From the NCBI RefSeq assembly GCF_002266425.1, contig NZ_NPMN01000016.1, forward strand, positions 1-64,000: 64,000 nt of DNA. The letters are read 5' to 3'. Below, one piece after another: positions 35,891 through 45,497 of the stretch. Below the pieces are notes generated by a model that made no database searches, was not told where the DNA came from, and saw only the letters and a list, made by a program, of their open reading frames with translations. Position numbers and translations under genes: made by a program. The DNA is from Tissierella sp. P1 (lineage in GTDB: Bacteria > Bacillota > Clostridia > Tissierellales > Tissierellaceae). Within the stretch, counting starts at the first letter, position 1, and the number at the start of each line of letters is the position of its first letter.

Positions 35891-38218
35891 TTGATTACTA
35901 AAATTAGGAAAAGGGATGGTAGAGAAGTTCCTTTTAATATCGAGAAGATTTCTAATGCGATTTTTAAAGCAGCTCGGGCTGCTGGTGGTCATGATTATAA
36001 TACATCTATGGCTTTGGCCGAAAAGGTTATAGCTGTTGCTGATGAAAAATTTCGAGGTACAGTACCTGGAGTAGAGGATTTACAAGATATTGTTGAAAAA
36101 ATTCTCATTGAGTCAGGGCATGCTAAAACTGCTAAAGAGTACATATTATATAGAGCAGAAAGAAACAAAGTAAGAGAAATGAATACTAGACTTATGAAGG
36201 TTTTTGAAGATTTAACATTTAAGGAAGCTAAGGATGTTGATATAAAAAGAGAAAATGCAAATATAGATGGGGATACACCTATGGGAACTATGCTAAAGTA
36301 TGGTTCTGAATCTGCTAAGCAATTTTATGACTTATTTGTTCTAAATCCAAATCATTCAAAGGCTCATAAAGAAGGAGATATTCATATACATGATTTAGAT
36401 TTCCTTACATTAACTACTACTTGTTGTCAGATTGATATAGTGAAATTATTTGATAAAGGTTTTTGTACCGGACATGGTTTTTTGAGAGAGCCAAAAGATA
36501 TACAATCCTATGCAGCTCTAGCTTGTATTGCCATACAGTCAAATCAAAATGATCAGCATGGAGGGCAATCTATACCTAATTTTGATTATGGGATGGCACC
36601 TGGGGTTAGAAAAACTTATATTAAACAATATAGACAAAATTTAAGAAAAGCTATTGAATTATTAGTGGAGGATACAGATTTAGATGATAATTTAGATAAT
36701 GTATTTAAAATTTTAGAAGAAGAATATAAACTATTACCAACTTTAAGTAGCAGTGAGCAATATAAAGAGAAGGAAGCTGAATATTTAAAAGAATTATTGA
36801 GTGATGAAGAGATTGTTGAAAAGATTCAAAAATTTGCCGAGAGAAATAGTTATAGGGATACAGATAAAAGAACTTTTCAAGCTATGGAAGCTTTGATTCA
36901 TAATTTAAATACTATGCATTCTAGAGCAGGAGCTCAAATTCCGTTTAGTTCCATTAATTATGGAACAGATACATCAGTGGAAGGTAGAATGGTAATTAAA
37001 AATTTATTATTGACAACTGAAGAAGGCTTAGGAAATGGAGAGACACCTATATTTCCGATACAAATTTTTAAAGTAAAAGAAGGAATTAATTATAATAAAG
37101 AGGATATAAATTATGATTTATTTAAATTAGCATGCAAAGTAAGTTCAAAGAGATTATTTCCAAATTTTTCATTTATAGATGCACCCTTTAATCTCAAGTA
37201 CTATAAAGAAGGATACCCAGAGACAGAAGTAGCCTATATGGGATGTAGGACTAGAGTTATAGGAAATGTGTATGACCCGTCTAGAGAAATTGTAAATGGT
37301 AGGGGAAATCTAAGTTTTACTACTATAAATTTACCAAGATTAGGTCTTGAGAATAAAGGTGATATAGGTAGATTCTATAAAAGATTAGATCAAACCATTG
37401 ACCTAGTAATAGAACAATTGATAGAAAGATTTGAGATTCAAGCTAGTAAAAAAGTAAGTAATTATCCTTTCCTTATGGGGCAAGGAGTTTGGATTGATTC
37501 TGACAAGTTATCAAGAGATGATAAGATAAGAGAAATATTAAAACATGGGACATTATCAATCGGATTCATAGGTTTAGCAGAATGCTTAAAAGCTTTAGTA
37601 GGCAGCCATCATGGTGAAAGTAAGGAAGCTCAAGCTCTTGGTTTGGGCATAGTTAAACATATTAGAGATAGGATGGATGATATTAGTAAGCAATATAAGA
37701 TGAATTTTACTTTGATAGGAACTCCTGCAGAAGGTACAGCAGGTAGGTTCGTTAAAATGGATAGGGAAATATATGGGAATATAGAGGGTGTTACTGCAAG
37801 AGAATATTATACAAATAGCTTCCATGTTCCAGTTTACCATAAGATTAAAGCAATAGATAAGATAAATATCGAAGCACCATATCATGAATTAACAAATGCT
37901 GGACATATAACTTATGTAGAGTTAGATGGAGATCCTTCTTATAATTTAGATGCATTTGAAAAGATCGTTAGAGCTATGAAAGAGGCCGGCATTGGGTATG
38001 GCTCTATTAATCATCCTGTAGATAGAGATCCGGTATGTGGATATACAGGTATCATAGGAGATGTATGTCCTCAATGTGGAAGAGAAGAAGGAACTATTAA
38101 ATTTGAGAGAATTCGTCGTATAACAGGATATTTAGTAGGTACTCTTGATAGATTTAATGATGCAAAGAAAGCTGAGGAAAGGGACAGAGTAAAACATTTT
38201 TCTTGTTCTAATAGATAA
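35891..38218 (+). CDS. nrdD: anaerobic (class III) ribonucleoside-triphosphate reductase
   Basis: 775 residues. N-terminal ATP-cone (1-90; KRDGREVPFNIEKISNAIF) for allosteric control, ten-stranded glycyl-radical barrel, and the C-terminal radical site RRITGYLVGTLDRFNDAKK with predicted radical Gly746. It reduces NTPs to dNTPs without oxygen. The usual C-terminal zinc site normally has four Cys; here I see three (DPVCGYTG and CPQCG), the first position being Asp, which may be a subfamily trait. TTG start after a GGGGGA site. Its activase gene follows 11 bases downstream. Confidence 0.96.
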   Translation: MITKIRKRDGREVPFNIEKISNAIFKAARAAGGHDYNTSMALAEKVIAVADEKFRGTVPGVEDLQDIVEKILIESGHAKTAKEYILYRAERNKVREMNTRLMKVFEDLTFKEAKDVDIKRENANIDGDTPMGTMLKYGSESAKQFYDLFVLNPNHSKAHKEGDIHIHDLDFLTLTTTCCQIDIVKLFDKGFCTGHGFLREPKDIQSYAALACIAIQSNQNDQHGGQSIPNFDYGMAPGVRKTYIKQYRQNLRKAIELLVEDTDLDDNLDNVFKILEEEYKLLPTLSSSEQYKEKEAEYLKELLSDEEIVEKIQKFAERNSYRDTDKRTFQAMEALIHNLNTMHSRAGAQIPFSSINYGTDTSVEGRMVIKNLLLTTEEGLGNGETPIFPIQIFKVKEGINYNKEDINYDLFKLACKVSSKRLFPNFSFIDAPFNLKYYKEGYPETEVAYMGCRTRVIGNVYDPSREIVNGRGNLSFTTINLPRLGLENKGDIGRFYKRLDQTIDLVIEQLIERFEIQASKKVSNYPFLMGQGVWIDSDKLSRDDKIREILKHGTLSIGFIGLAECLKALVGSHHGESKEAQALGLGIVKHIRDRMDDISKQYKMNFTLIGTPAEGTAGRFVKMDREIYGNIEGVTAREYYTNSFHVPVYHKIKAIDKINIEAPYHELTNAGHITYVELDGDPSYNLDAFEKIVRAMKEAGIGYGSINHPVDRDPVCGYTGIIGDVCPQCGREEGTIKFERIRRITGYLVGTLDRFNDAKKAEERDRVKHFSCSNR

Positions 38219-38229
38219 GGGGTAGTAGG

Positions 38230-38697
38230 ATGGAGAAAATAAGAATAGCAGGAATAGAAGAGGAATCCATTGTAGATGGTCCAGGGATTAGATTTGTAAT
38301 ATTTACTCAGGGATGTAATCATCAGTGTATTGGCTGCCATAATCCCGAGACACATTCCTTTGATGGAGGAGAACTAGTGGATATAGATAGTATAGTAAAT
38401 ATGATAAAGGAAAATCCGTTACTAGATGGAATTACCATCAGTGGCGGAGAACCTTTTGAGCAATCATTGGAATGTAGTATCTTAGCTAAAAAAGTTAAAG
38501 TTTTAGGATTAAGCGTAGTTACCTATACGGGATACACCTTTGAAGAGATACTTCGTAACAAGAAATTTAGAGATTTATTATTACAAACAGATTTATTGAT
38601 TGATGGTAAGTTTGACATATCTGAAAAATCTATGATGCTACAGTTTAGAGGTTCAACAAATCAAAGAATAATAGATGTAAAAAAATATTTAGGATGA
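38230..38697 (+). CDS. nrdG: anaerobic ribonucleotide reductase activating protein
   Basis: 155 residues, radical SAM activase. Cluster motif CNHQCIGC (Cys29, Cys33, Cys36), GISISGGEP-type strand ITISGGEPFEQS and VVTYTGYTFEE. It generates the glycyl radical on NrdD by reductive cleavage of S-adenosylmethionine. Same operon as nrdD, GGGGTAGTAGG upstream. Confidence 0.96.
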   Translation: MEKIRIAGIEEESIVDGPGIRFVIFTQGCNHQCIGCHNPETHSFDGGELVDIDSIVNMIKENPLLDGITISGGEPFEQSLECSILAKKVKVLGLSVVTYTGYTFEEILRNKKFRDLLLQTDLLIDGKFDISEKSMMLQFRGSTNQRIIDVKKYLG

Positions 38698-38709
38698 TGG
38701 GAGGATTAG

Positions 38710-38738
38710 GAACGACGCAGGTCGTTCTTTTCCTTTTT
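38710..38738 (+). terminator. terminator of nrdDG
   Basis: Stem GAACGAC with GTCGTTC (38710-38716, 38721-38727), tetraloop GCAG, then TTTTCCTTTTTT. Confidence 0.88.
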
Positions 38739-38813
38739 TAGGATTATTTTTATTGTTAAAACATAATATATTTGATAATATAATGTAAAGAAATGTTTCG
38801 AGGGGTGAAATAT

Positions 38814-39311
38814 ATGTTTAAATTAGATGCTATTAAGGATATGAATCAAGAGGAAAGATTAAAATATATGCTAATACTTGTAAAAGGGCAACTTAGCTCA
38901 GAAAAAGATGATTTAGCTAATATATCTAATGTAACAGGTATAATAATGGCCTGCATAGAGAGATTAAACTGGGCAGGATTTTATATATTGAGGGATGATG
39001 AGTTGGTATTAGGACCATTCCAAGGTTTACCTGCTTGTAACAGAATAGCTATAGGTAAAGGAGTTTGTGGAAGAGCAGTAGAAACTAAGGAGTTACAATT
39101 AGTATCAGATGTTCATTTATTTCCGGGTCATATTGCATGTGATTCTGCTTCAAATTCAGAACTTGTTGTTCCATTAATAAAAGATAATAAAGTTTATGGA
39201 GTACTAGATTTAGATAGTCCGGTAAAAAACAGATTTACTAAGATAGAAGAGGAATATTTTATTAAACTTGTTGAGATATTAAATCAAAATATTGATTGGG
39301 ATAATATATAG
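38814..39311 (+). CDS. msrC: free methionine-R-sulfoxide reductase (GAF domain)
   Basis: 165 residues, single GAF domain. Cys75, Cys85 and Cys109 occur in GPFQGLPACNRI, GKGVCGRA and FPGHIACDS with the spacing 10 and 24 of characterised fRMsr enzymes; Cys109 is the expected catalytic Cys. It reduces free L-Met-R-sulfoxide in the cytosol. The ATG at 38814 is preferred (GAGGGG upstream); a longer in-frame ATG contains that site. Confidence 0.93.
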   Translation: MFKLDAIKDMNQEERLKYMLILVKGQLSSEKDDLANISNVTGIIMACIERLNWAGFYILRDDELVLGPFQGLPACNRIAIGKGVCGRAVETKELQLVSDVHLFPGHIACDSASNSELVVPLIKDNKVYGVLDLDSPVKNRFTKIEEEYFIKLVEILNQNIDWDNI

Positions 39312-39339
39312 GTTTAACTAAATGAAAGTTTAAACATTA

Positions 39340-39367
39340 TTGACATTGGTAAAAATTATAATACTAT
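39340..39367 (+). promoter_or_regulatory. promoter of pepD
   Basis: TTGACA (39340-39345), 16-base spacer, TACTAT (39362-39367), about 55 bases before the chosen start. Confidence 0.5.
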
Positions 39368-39420
39368 ATGAAATTAGGGAGAATTTAAATCTTAATAATA
39401 ATGCAGAAAGGATGATAAAA

Positions 39421-40874
39421 TTGAGAATATTAGAAGGTCTTAAACCAGAACGTGTAATGTATTATTTTGAAGAAATATCTAAAATACCTCGTTGTTCTTA
39501 CGATGAAAAAAGAATAAGTGACTACTTAGCTAAGATAGGAAATGATTTAGGTTTAGAGGTTATTCAGGATGAGGCATTAAATATAATAATAAAAAAGCCA
39601 GCATCTAAGGGTTATGAAAATAGTCCTATCGTGGTGCTACAAGGTCATATGGATATGGTTGGTGAAAAGACTGAGGAGTCAAACCATGATTTTTCAAAAG
39701 ATCCAATTAAGCTCGAATTAGATGGAGATTATATTGTGTCAAGGGAAACTACTCTTGGGGCTGATAACGGTATTGCAGTAGCCATGGCTTTAGCTATATT
39801 AGAGTCAAAAGAAATTTCCCATCCCCAATTAGAAGTACTAATTACATCCAATGAAGAGTCGGGTATGAGTGGAGCGGCAGCATTAGATCCAAATAATATA
39901 GAAGGTAAGATTTTAATAAATATTGACTCCGAAGAGGAAGGAACAATTCTAGTTAGTTGTGCAGGCGGAGAAAGAAATATAATAACTATTCCAATAGAGT
40001 GGAATAAATTATCTGATAATAAGGAATTATATGAGTTAATAGTCACTGGGTTAAAAGGTGGACATTCAGGAATGGAAATTCATAAAGGTAGAGGAAATGC
40101 TAATAAAATAATTGGAAGAATATTAGATGTAATGAATAGAAAAGTAGATATAGATTTATGCTATATAGAAGGCGGATCTAAATCTAATGCTATCCCTAGA
40201 TATGCAAAGGCTATTATTTCTATTCCAAATGATATTATTGAGGAAACTAAGATTCTAATTTCTAAAATAGAAAAGGATTTAAGGTTTGAATTAAATTCCT
40301 CTGATAAAGATATTACACTAGTATTAGAGAAAGCAAAAGAAGATAAAAGCAAAGTGTTTTCTAACGAAACTAAGACTGGAGTAATTACTTCCTTAATGCT
40401 TTTACCTAATGGAGTTCAAACTATGAGTATGGATATAGAAGGATTAGTAGAAAGCTCTAACAATGTAGGAGTCATAAAGACTATGGAAAATGATATAACT
40501 ATTGAATCAGCCATGAGATCCTCAGTAGGGACATTGAAAAACCATATTTCAAATCAAATAAGGTTATTAGCTGAAACTGTTGGAGCACAGTGGAGAGTTC
40601 TTCTGCCTATCCAGCTTGGGAATATAATAAAGATTCTTATATAAGAGATATATTCAAAGGAGCATATAAAGAGGTTTATGGAAAGGATATAAATATTGCT
40701 GCTATTCATGCAGGTCTTGAATGTGGATTATTCAAAGAAAAATTTGGAGATATGGATATGGTATCCTTTGGTCCAAATATGTACGGAGTACATGCACCTG
40801 GAGAAAAACTTAGTATTTCTTCTACAGAAAGGACATACAATCTATTATTGAAAGTATTAGAGAGAATTCAATAA
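39421..40874 (+). CDS. pepD: aminoacyl-histidine dipeptidase, M20 family (frameshifted)
   Basis: About 484 residues when read through. Dizinc site residues: His in LQGHMDMV, bridging Asp in TLGADNGIAVA, Glu-Glu in TSNEESGMSG, Asp in INIDSEEEG and the late His in AAIHAGLECGLF, the last lying beyond the break. The frame breaks near 40586-40590; adding one base converts GAQWRVLL to GATVESSSAYPAWEY, the family sequence. PepD hydrolyses Xaa-His and other dipeptides in the cytosol. TTG start at 39421 follows AAAGGA by eight bases. Confidence 0.88.
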
Positions 40875-40961
40875 TTTTCTAAAATATATATGTACTTCTA
40901 TAGTTAAATAGGGTATCATTAGCATATAATTAATTAAATATAATTGCAAAGGAGAATGAAT

Positions 40962-41372
40962 ATGGATAATAAGAAAGATGAAACTTTTGAATACAATGAT
41001 GAGCATTGCGGAGGATGTGGATGTGGATGCGACTGTAGTGATGATCATGAATATGAAGATTTTGAGCTTGAAGATATGGATGGAGACGATATAATCTATC
41101 TTACTTTAGATGATGATACTGAATTAGAATGCAGTGTTTTAGGTATATTTGAGGTTGAAGATGTTGAATATATTGCCTTGTTACCTTTAGGAGAAGAAGA
41201 AGTATTGCTTTATAAATATATTGAGCTTGAAAATGATGAATTTGATCTATTACCAATTGAAGATGAGGAAGAATTTGCAACTGTATCAGAGGCTTTCGAA
41301 GCTTTATTTTTAGATGATGAAGATTTTGTAGAATATGAAAACTATGATGAGTTAGAAGACGATAAGGAATAG
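40962..41372 (+). CDS. DUF1292 family acidic protein with Cys-rich N-terminus
   Basis: 136 residues, strongly acidic. Core about 35-95 (IIYLTLDDDTELECSVLGIF, then YIALLPL) matches DUF1292, small proteins of Firmicutes with unknown role. The N-terminus adds a cluster of five Cys (CGGCGCGCDC, residues 16-25), a possible metal-binding tail. The ATG at 40962 follows AAGGAG; an upstream in-frame codon would overlap that site. Confidence 0.85.
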   Translation: MDNKKDETFEYNDEHCGGCGCGCDCSDDHEYEDFELEDMDGDDIIYLTLDDDTELECSVLGIFEVEDVEYIALLPLGEEEVLLYKYIELENDEFDLLPIEDEEEFATVSEAFEALFLDDEDFVEYENYDELEDDKE

Positions 41373-41381
41373 TCTTATGAG

Positions 41382-41412
41382 AGCGCTTTGCCATTTTGGC
41401 GAAGTGCTTTTA
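41382..41412 (+). terminator. terminator after the DUF1292 gene
   Basis: Stem AGCGCTTTGCC with GGCGAAGTGCT (two G-U pairs), loop ATTTT, then TTTTAT. Confidence 0.8.
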
Positions 41413-41434
41413 TGCAATTTAGGGGGGACAGCAA

Positions 41435-42256
41435 TTGTATAAACTAATAGCAATTGATCTAGATGGAACATTGCTAGATGATAAAAAAGAGATATCAAAA
41501 GAAAATTTGGATACTATTAGTGAATTAATTGAAAAAGGATATGAAGTGGTGATAGCCACTGGAAGAAGATATTGGTCTGCAAAGGAATTAACTAAAGGCA
41601 TAGATAGACATATGACAATTTTGGCTAATAACGGTAACATAGTTAGGAATTCCAAGGACGATAAGATTATATTTGCAAGATACCTTAATATAGAAGACTT
41701 TAAGATAATTATTGAAGAAGGAAATAGAAGAAATCTTCATCCTATTATTCATATAGATGGTTATGAAGAAGGGATAGATATAATAATTGAATCTGACAAG
41801 GAATATTATAACTATATAGGACAGGATAATAGATTTAAGAAGGTAAACAGTTATTTAGAAATAGAAGACGATAAAATATTAGCAGTAGTTTATGGAGAAT
41901 CTAAAGACGCACTTTATCCATTTTATGAGTATATAAAGGATAAATATGCTGATTCTTATAACGCTCATATAATGGAGAATATCAAATTCGCAGAAACCAT
42001 GCTGGAAATAATGAATCCTATTGGAACCAAATGGCTTAGCTTAGTTGAATATGCCAATAAATTAAATATTAAACCTGAAGAAATAATTGCAATTGGTGAT
42101 GATAATAATGATTTAGAGATGATAAAAAATTCAGGTCTTGGTATAGCAATGAAAAATGGTAGTTTATTGGTAAAATCTGTAGCAGAAATAATTACAGAAA
42201 AAGATAATAATGAATCAGGTGTTGCTTTTGAGCTAAAGAGGGTATTAAATATATAA
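41435..42256 (+). CDS. Cof-type HAD-superfamily phosphatase
   Basis: 273 residues. HAD motif I DLDGTLLDD with nucleophile Asp, motif II in VIATGR, motif III Lys and motif IV GDDNNDLEMI near the C-terminus; a large C2B cap in between. Such enzymes dephosphorylate sugar phosphates or flavin/pyridoxal intermediates with broad specificity. TTG start after GGGGGG. It precedes the radical SAM gene by 16 bases, probably the same transcript. Confidence 0.92.
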   Translation: MYKLIAIDLDGTLLDDKKEISKENLDTISELIEKGYEVVIATGRRYWSAKELTKGIDRHMTILANNGNIVRNSKDDKIIFARYLNIEDFKIIIEEGNRRNLHPIIHIDGYEEGIDIIIESDKEYYNYIGQDNRFKKVNSYLEIEDDKILAVVYGESKDALYPFYEYIKDKYADSYNAHIMENIKFAETMLEIMNPIGTKWLSLVEYANKLNIKPEEIIAIGDDNNDLEMIKNSGLGIAMKNGSLLVKSVAEIITEKDNNESGVAFELKRVLNI

Positions 42257-42272
42257 AGAAAGGAGGAAAAAA

Positions 42273-43226
42273 TTGAATCAAATAACAGTATATAATACCT
42301 ATTCAAAATACTTAAATGATAAATATGGTGAAAAGGTATATAAATTACCTATAAGCTTACCTTTAACTTGTCCAAATAGAGACGGTACTGTTGGTAAGGG
42401 AGGATGTATATTTTGTGGAGAAGAGGGAGGTTCTTTTGAGAATCTATCATCTTCAATATCAATAAGAGAGCAATTAATAAGAAATAAAGAATATATTGGC
42501 AACAAGTATAAGGCCAAAAAATTTATAGCCTATTTTCAAAATTTTACAAATACTTATTTACCTTTTGAAAATTTTAAAGATTGTATAGATGGGGCTTTAA
42601 TAGATGATATAGTTGAAATATCTATTTCAACTAGACCAGACTGTATAAATGATAAATATTTAGAATATTTATCTAATGTGAAAAAAGAGTATAATATAGA
42701 TATAACTATTGAGTTAGGATTGCAAACAGTAAATTATTTGACTTTAAAAAAAATTAATAGGGGTCACACCTTAGGGGAATATATAGATGCAAGCATGAGA
42801 ATTAAAAAATATAATCTCAGAAACTGCACCCATATAATCTTAAACCTTCCATGGGATAATGATATTGATGTAGTTGAAAATGCAAAAATATTATCGGCTT
42901 TAGGTATAGAGGAGATAAAACTTCATGCTCTATATATTGTGGATGGAACTGCTTTAGGAAATTTATATAAGAAAGAAGAAATATCTTTAATATCTAAAGA
43001 CGAGTATATTGAAAGAGTAATTTTATTTTTAGAACATCTTGATCCTAGTATTATAATTCAAAGAGTTATAGGAAGGGCTCCAGAAGAAAATTCATTATTT
43101 GTTAATTGGAATGAATCTTGGTGGAGGATTAGAGATGAGATAGTATCTATTATGGAATCGAGACATTCTAGACAGGGCATCAAGTTTGATTACTTAAATG
43201 GAAAAGGAATAAAAAAATTCAAATAA
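42273..43226 (+). CDS. TIGR01212/YtqA family radical SAM protein
   Basis: 317 residues. Cluster Cys33, Cys45 and Cys48 (CPNRDGTVGKGGCIFCGE), then SISTRPDCI, TIELGLQT and HIILNLPWD in the barrel. The uneven Cys spacing and the TCPNRDG motif are diagnostic of this elongator-like radical SAM family, whose substrate is not established. TTG start after AAAGGAGG. Confidence 0.92.
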   Translation: MNQITVYNTYSKYLNDKYGEKVYKLPISLPLTCPNRDGTVGKGGCIFCGEEGGSFENLSSSISIREQLIRNKEYIGNKYKAKKFIAYFQNFTNTYLPFENFKDCIDGALIDDIVEISISTRPDCINDKYLEYLSNVKKEYNIDITIELGLQTVNYLTLKKINRGHTLGEYIDASMRIKKYNLRNCTHIILNLPWDNDIDVVENAKILSALGIEEIKLHALYIVDGTALGNLYKKEEISLISKDEYIERVILFLEHLDPSIIIQRVIGRAPEENSLFVNWNESWWRIRDEIVSIMESRHSRQGIKFDYLNGKGIKKFK

Positions 43227-43307
43227 TTTGTAAAATAAAAGAGGAAATTCTAAACTTATATAGAATATATAATATAACAAATAAAAGAAAGGTAGAGGTG
43301 GTTAGTC

Positions 43308-43742
43308 ATGGTTAAGTTAATTTTAGGTGAAAAAGGTTCTGGTAAAACAAAATGGTTAATTGACAACGCTAACAAGGATATGAAGGAAGGCAATGGTAAT
43401 ATTGCTTTTATTGATGTGGATGACGACCATATATTTACTTTAAATTATAATGTGAGACTAATTAATGCCATGGAATTCAATATATTAGATGTTGAATCAT
43501 TCTATGGCTTTTTGTGTGGCTTAATTGGAATGGACTATGATGTGGAAAAAATCTATGTAGATAGTATATACAAGATAATAAAATTAGATATTCCAAAACT
43601 AGAAAAACTGGTAAGGGATCTAAATATAATATGTGAGAAATTTGAAATGGAGTTCTTTATAAACGTGGATTATACTATAGAGCAAATACCAGATAATTTA
43701 AAGGAGTATTGTATAGAATTAGAAGCAGAATATGCAGTATAA
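43308..43742 (+). CDS. small P-loop ATP-binding protein of unknown function
   Basis: 144 residues. Walker A GEKGSGKT (7-14) and a possible Walker B strand in KIYVDSI. Short proteins of this type with a PilT-like P-loop are widespread in Clostridia, without known function. No partner is apparent. GGTAGAGGTGG ribosome site; strong terminator follows. Confidence 0.75.
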   Translation: MVKLILGEKGSGKTKWLIDNANKDMKEGNGNIAFIDVDDDHIFTLNYNVRLINAMEFNILDVESFYGFLCGLIGMDYDVEKIYVDSIYKIIKLDIPKLEKLVRDLNIICEKFEMEFFINVDYTIEQIPDNLKEYCIELEAEYAV

Positions 43743-43745
43743 GAT

Positions 43746-43773
43746 AAAAGGCAGGAGTGATTCCTGCCTTTTA
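43746..43773 (+). terminator. terminator after the P-loop gene
   Basis: Perfect 11-bp stem AAAAGGCAGGA with TCCTGCCTTTT (43746-43756, 43762-43772). Confidence 0.9.
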
Positions 43774-43789
43774 TAAGTACTTATTTTAT

Positions 43790-43960
43790 TTATCTCATAC
43801 TATTATCGGGTTGGAATGTAGCACAATCAGTTTCTGATGATGATGAAGCGTTTCTTGGACGTATTTCAATTTGACCAGCTGTACAAAGGTCTCCATTTTT
43901 ATAGTAGTGGCAAGTGTTTACTACACATTTTACTCCTTCAGTAATATTTTCTTTGTGCAT
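43790..43960 (-). CDS. DUF1540 domain protein (short)
   Basis: 56 residues on the minus strand. Four conserved Cys (12, 17, 26, 46) in VKCVVNTCHYYKNGDLCTAG and SETDCATF, the DUF1540 metal-binding pattern common in spore-forming Firmicutes. AGGAG lies seven bases before the ATG. Very small, easily missed. Function unknown. Confidence 0.85.
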   Translation of the reverse strand: MHKENITEGVKCVVNTCHYYKNGDLCTAGQIEIRPRNASSSSETDCATFQPDNSMR

Positions 43961-44091
43961 AATAATCTCCTTTCAAAAAGTATTTTTCACAATATTAGTT
44001 TTTCTAATTTAAAAAAAATTATTCTTTAGAGGAGTTTAAATAAAATATAAAATAGGTTAAAATATTGATATTAGATAGGAAAGGTGATAGA

Positions 44092-44826
44092 ATGTCAAAA
44101 AAAGAAAGACTTGATAAGATACTTGCTAATATGGGATATGGTAGTAGAAAAGATGTAAAAAAGTTTATAAAAGATGGTAGAGTGAAGGTAAATAATTCTA
44201 TTATTTTAGATAATGAATTTAAAGTAAGCCCATACGAAGATGAAATTTTTTTGGGTGATGAAGAGGTTTTATATAGAGAATATATATACATTATGATGAA
44301 TAAGCCTCAAGGTCTTGTTTCTTCTACAGATGATCCAAGAACTAGAACTGTAATAGATTTACTTCAAAGACAGCACTTAATTTATAAGCCTTTTCCAGTA
44401 GGGAGATTAGATAAGGATACAGAAGGATTGTTGATGATAAGCAATGATGGAAAACTGGCCCATGAATTATTATCTCCAAAAAAAGGTGTAAATAAAAAAT
44501 ATTATGTGCAAGTAGACGGATATGTAGAAGATAAATATATTGAAGTCTTTAAAGACGGAGTTACTTTGGATGATGGATATAAAACCTTACCAGCAGATTT
44601 AGAGATAATAAATGCTGATATTATATCTAAAGTATATCTAACTATACAAGAAGGTAAATTTCATCAGGTTAAAAGAATGTTTGAAAGTATTGGTATGAAA
44701 GTTTTATTTTTAAAGAGAGTTTCCATGGGACCTTTAAATTTAGATGAATCCTTGAGTCCAGGAGAGTATAGAGAACTAACAGAAAACGAGATAAATTTAT
44801 TAAAAAGTCATATAAATGTGATATAA
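44092..44826 (+). CDS. RsuA/RluB-family pseudouridine synthase
   Basis: 244 residues. N-terminal S4 RNA-binding domain (1-58; RLDKILANMGYGSRKDVKKF), then the catalytic domain with Asp107 in GRLDKDTEGLLMI. It isomerises uridine in rRNA, by homology 16S U516 or a 23S site. ATG at 44092 follows AAAGGTG. No adjacent ribosomal operon. Confidence 0.93.
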   Translation: MSKKERLDKILANMGYGSRKDVKKFIKDGRVKVNNSIILDNEFKVSPYEDEIFLGDEEVLYREYIYIMMNKPQGLVSSTDDPRTRTVIDLLQRQHLIYKPFPVGRLDKDTEGLLMISNDGKLAHELLSPKKGVNKKYYVQVDGYVEDKYIEVFKDGVTLDDGYKTLPADLEIINADIISKVYLTIQEGKFHQVKRMFESIGMKVLFLKRVSMGPLNLDESLSPGEYRELTENEINLLKSHINVI

Positions 44827-44861
44827 TATAACTAAAAATTAAATTAGATAGGGTGTGTAGT

Positions 44862-45416
44862 TTGAATTTTTATATAAAAAAAAGGGGCAATTTTGAAACG
44901 TTTTTTGATAATAGATCTGCCATAATAGTTAAATTTGAAAACGGAGATATAACAAAAAAACAATTTTTAGAATATAATTATGATTTAGTAATGAAGATGA
45001 ATTTGAAACCTTTTTTGAGGATAGATAGTTATGAGATGGGAATGTATAATTATCAGTATTATAATGTTTTAGCTAAATATTTTAATATGCTAGCAAAAGA
45101 AGTAAAAAATACTAGAAAACATCAAAAATATTATAATTACTATTTAAATAAAGGAAATAATTATTATCATGAAAAAGATAAAGCAGCTCTTAGCTTACTT
45201 AAGTACTTAGAATTTAAAGGAGTAGAAGCATATTATATTAATGTTAATTCAAAACTCCTAAGAGATAAGCTTTATGAAATTGTACTTCTTGATTATAAGG
45301 AAGCAATATTTCATTCGAAAGCGATTTGGCTATTAGACATACTAAAAAAAGAAGGAGTATTTATAGAAGAGAAAAAAGTATCTTTAATAGATGAGTATAT
45401 TAATGAAACCTATTAA
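44862..45416 (+). CDS. DUF6648-like uncharacterised protein
   Basis: 184 residues, soluble, rich in Tyr, Lys and Asn; motif-like stretch MGMYNYQYYNVLAKYFNMLA and a central KYYNYYLNKGNNYYHEKDK. I recall similar clostridial proteins of about this length grouped as DUF6648; function unknown. TTG start at 44862 (GGGTG upstream) rather than the GTG three codons earlier. No motif suggests catalysis. Confidence 0.65.
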   Translation: MNFYIKKRGNFETFFDNRSAIIVKFENGDITKKQFLEYNYDLVMKMNLKPFLRIDSYEMGMYNYQYYNVLAKYFNMLAKEVKNTRKHQKYYNYYLNKGNNYYHEKDKAALSLLKYLEFKGVEAYYINVNSKLLRDKLYEIVLLDYKEAIFHSKAIWLLDILKKEGVFIEEKKVSLIDEYINETY

Positions 45417-45497
45417 ATTAAAAGCTTTTATTAAAGTATTATAGATAGTTTTCTTGGAATCTTACTGAAGTTAAATTCTTTTTATAAGATGAAAACT

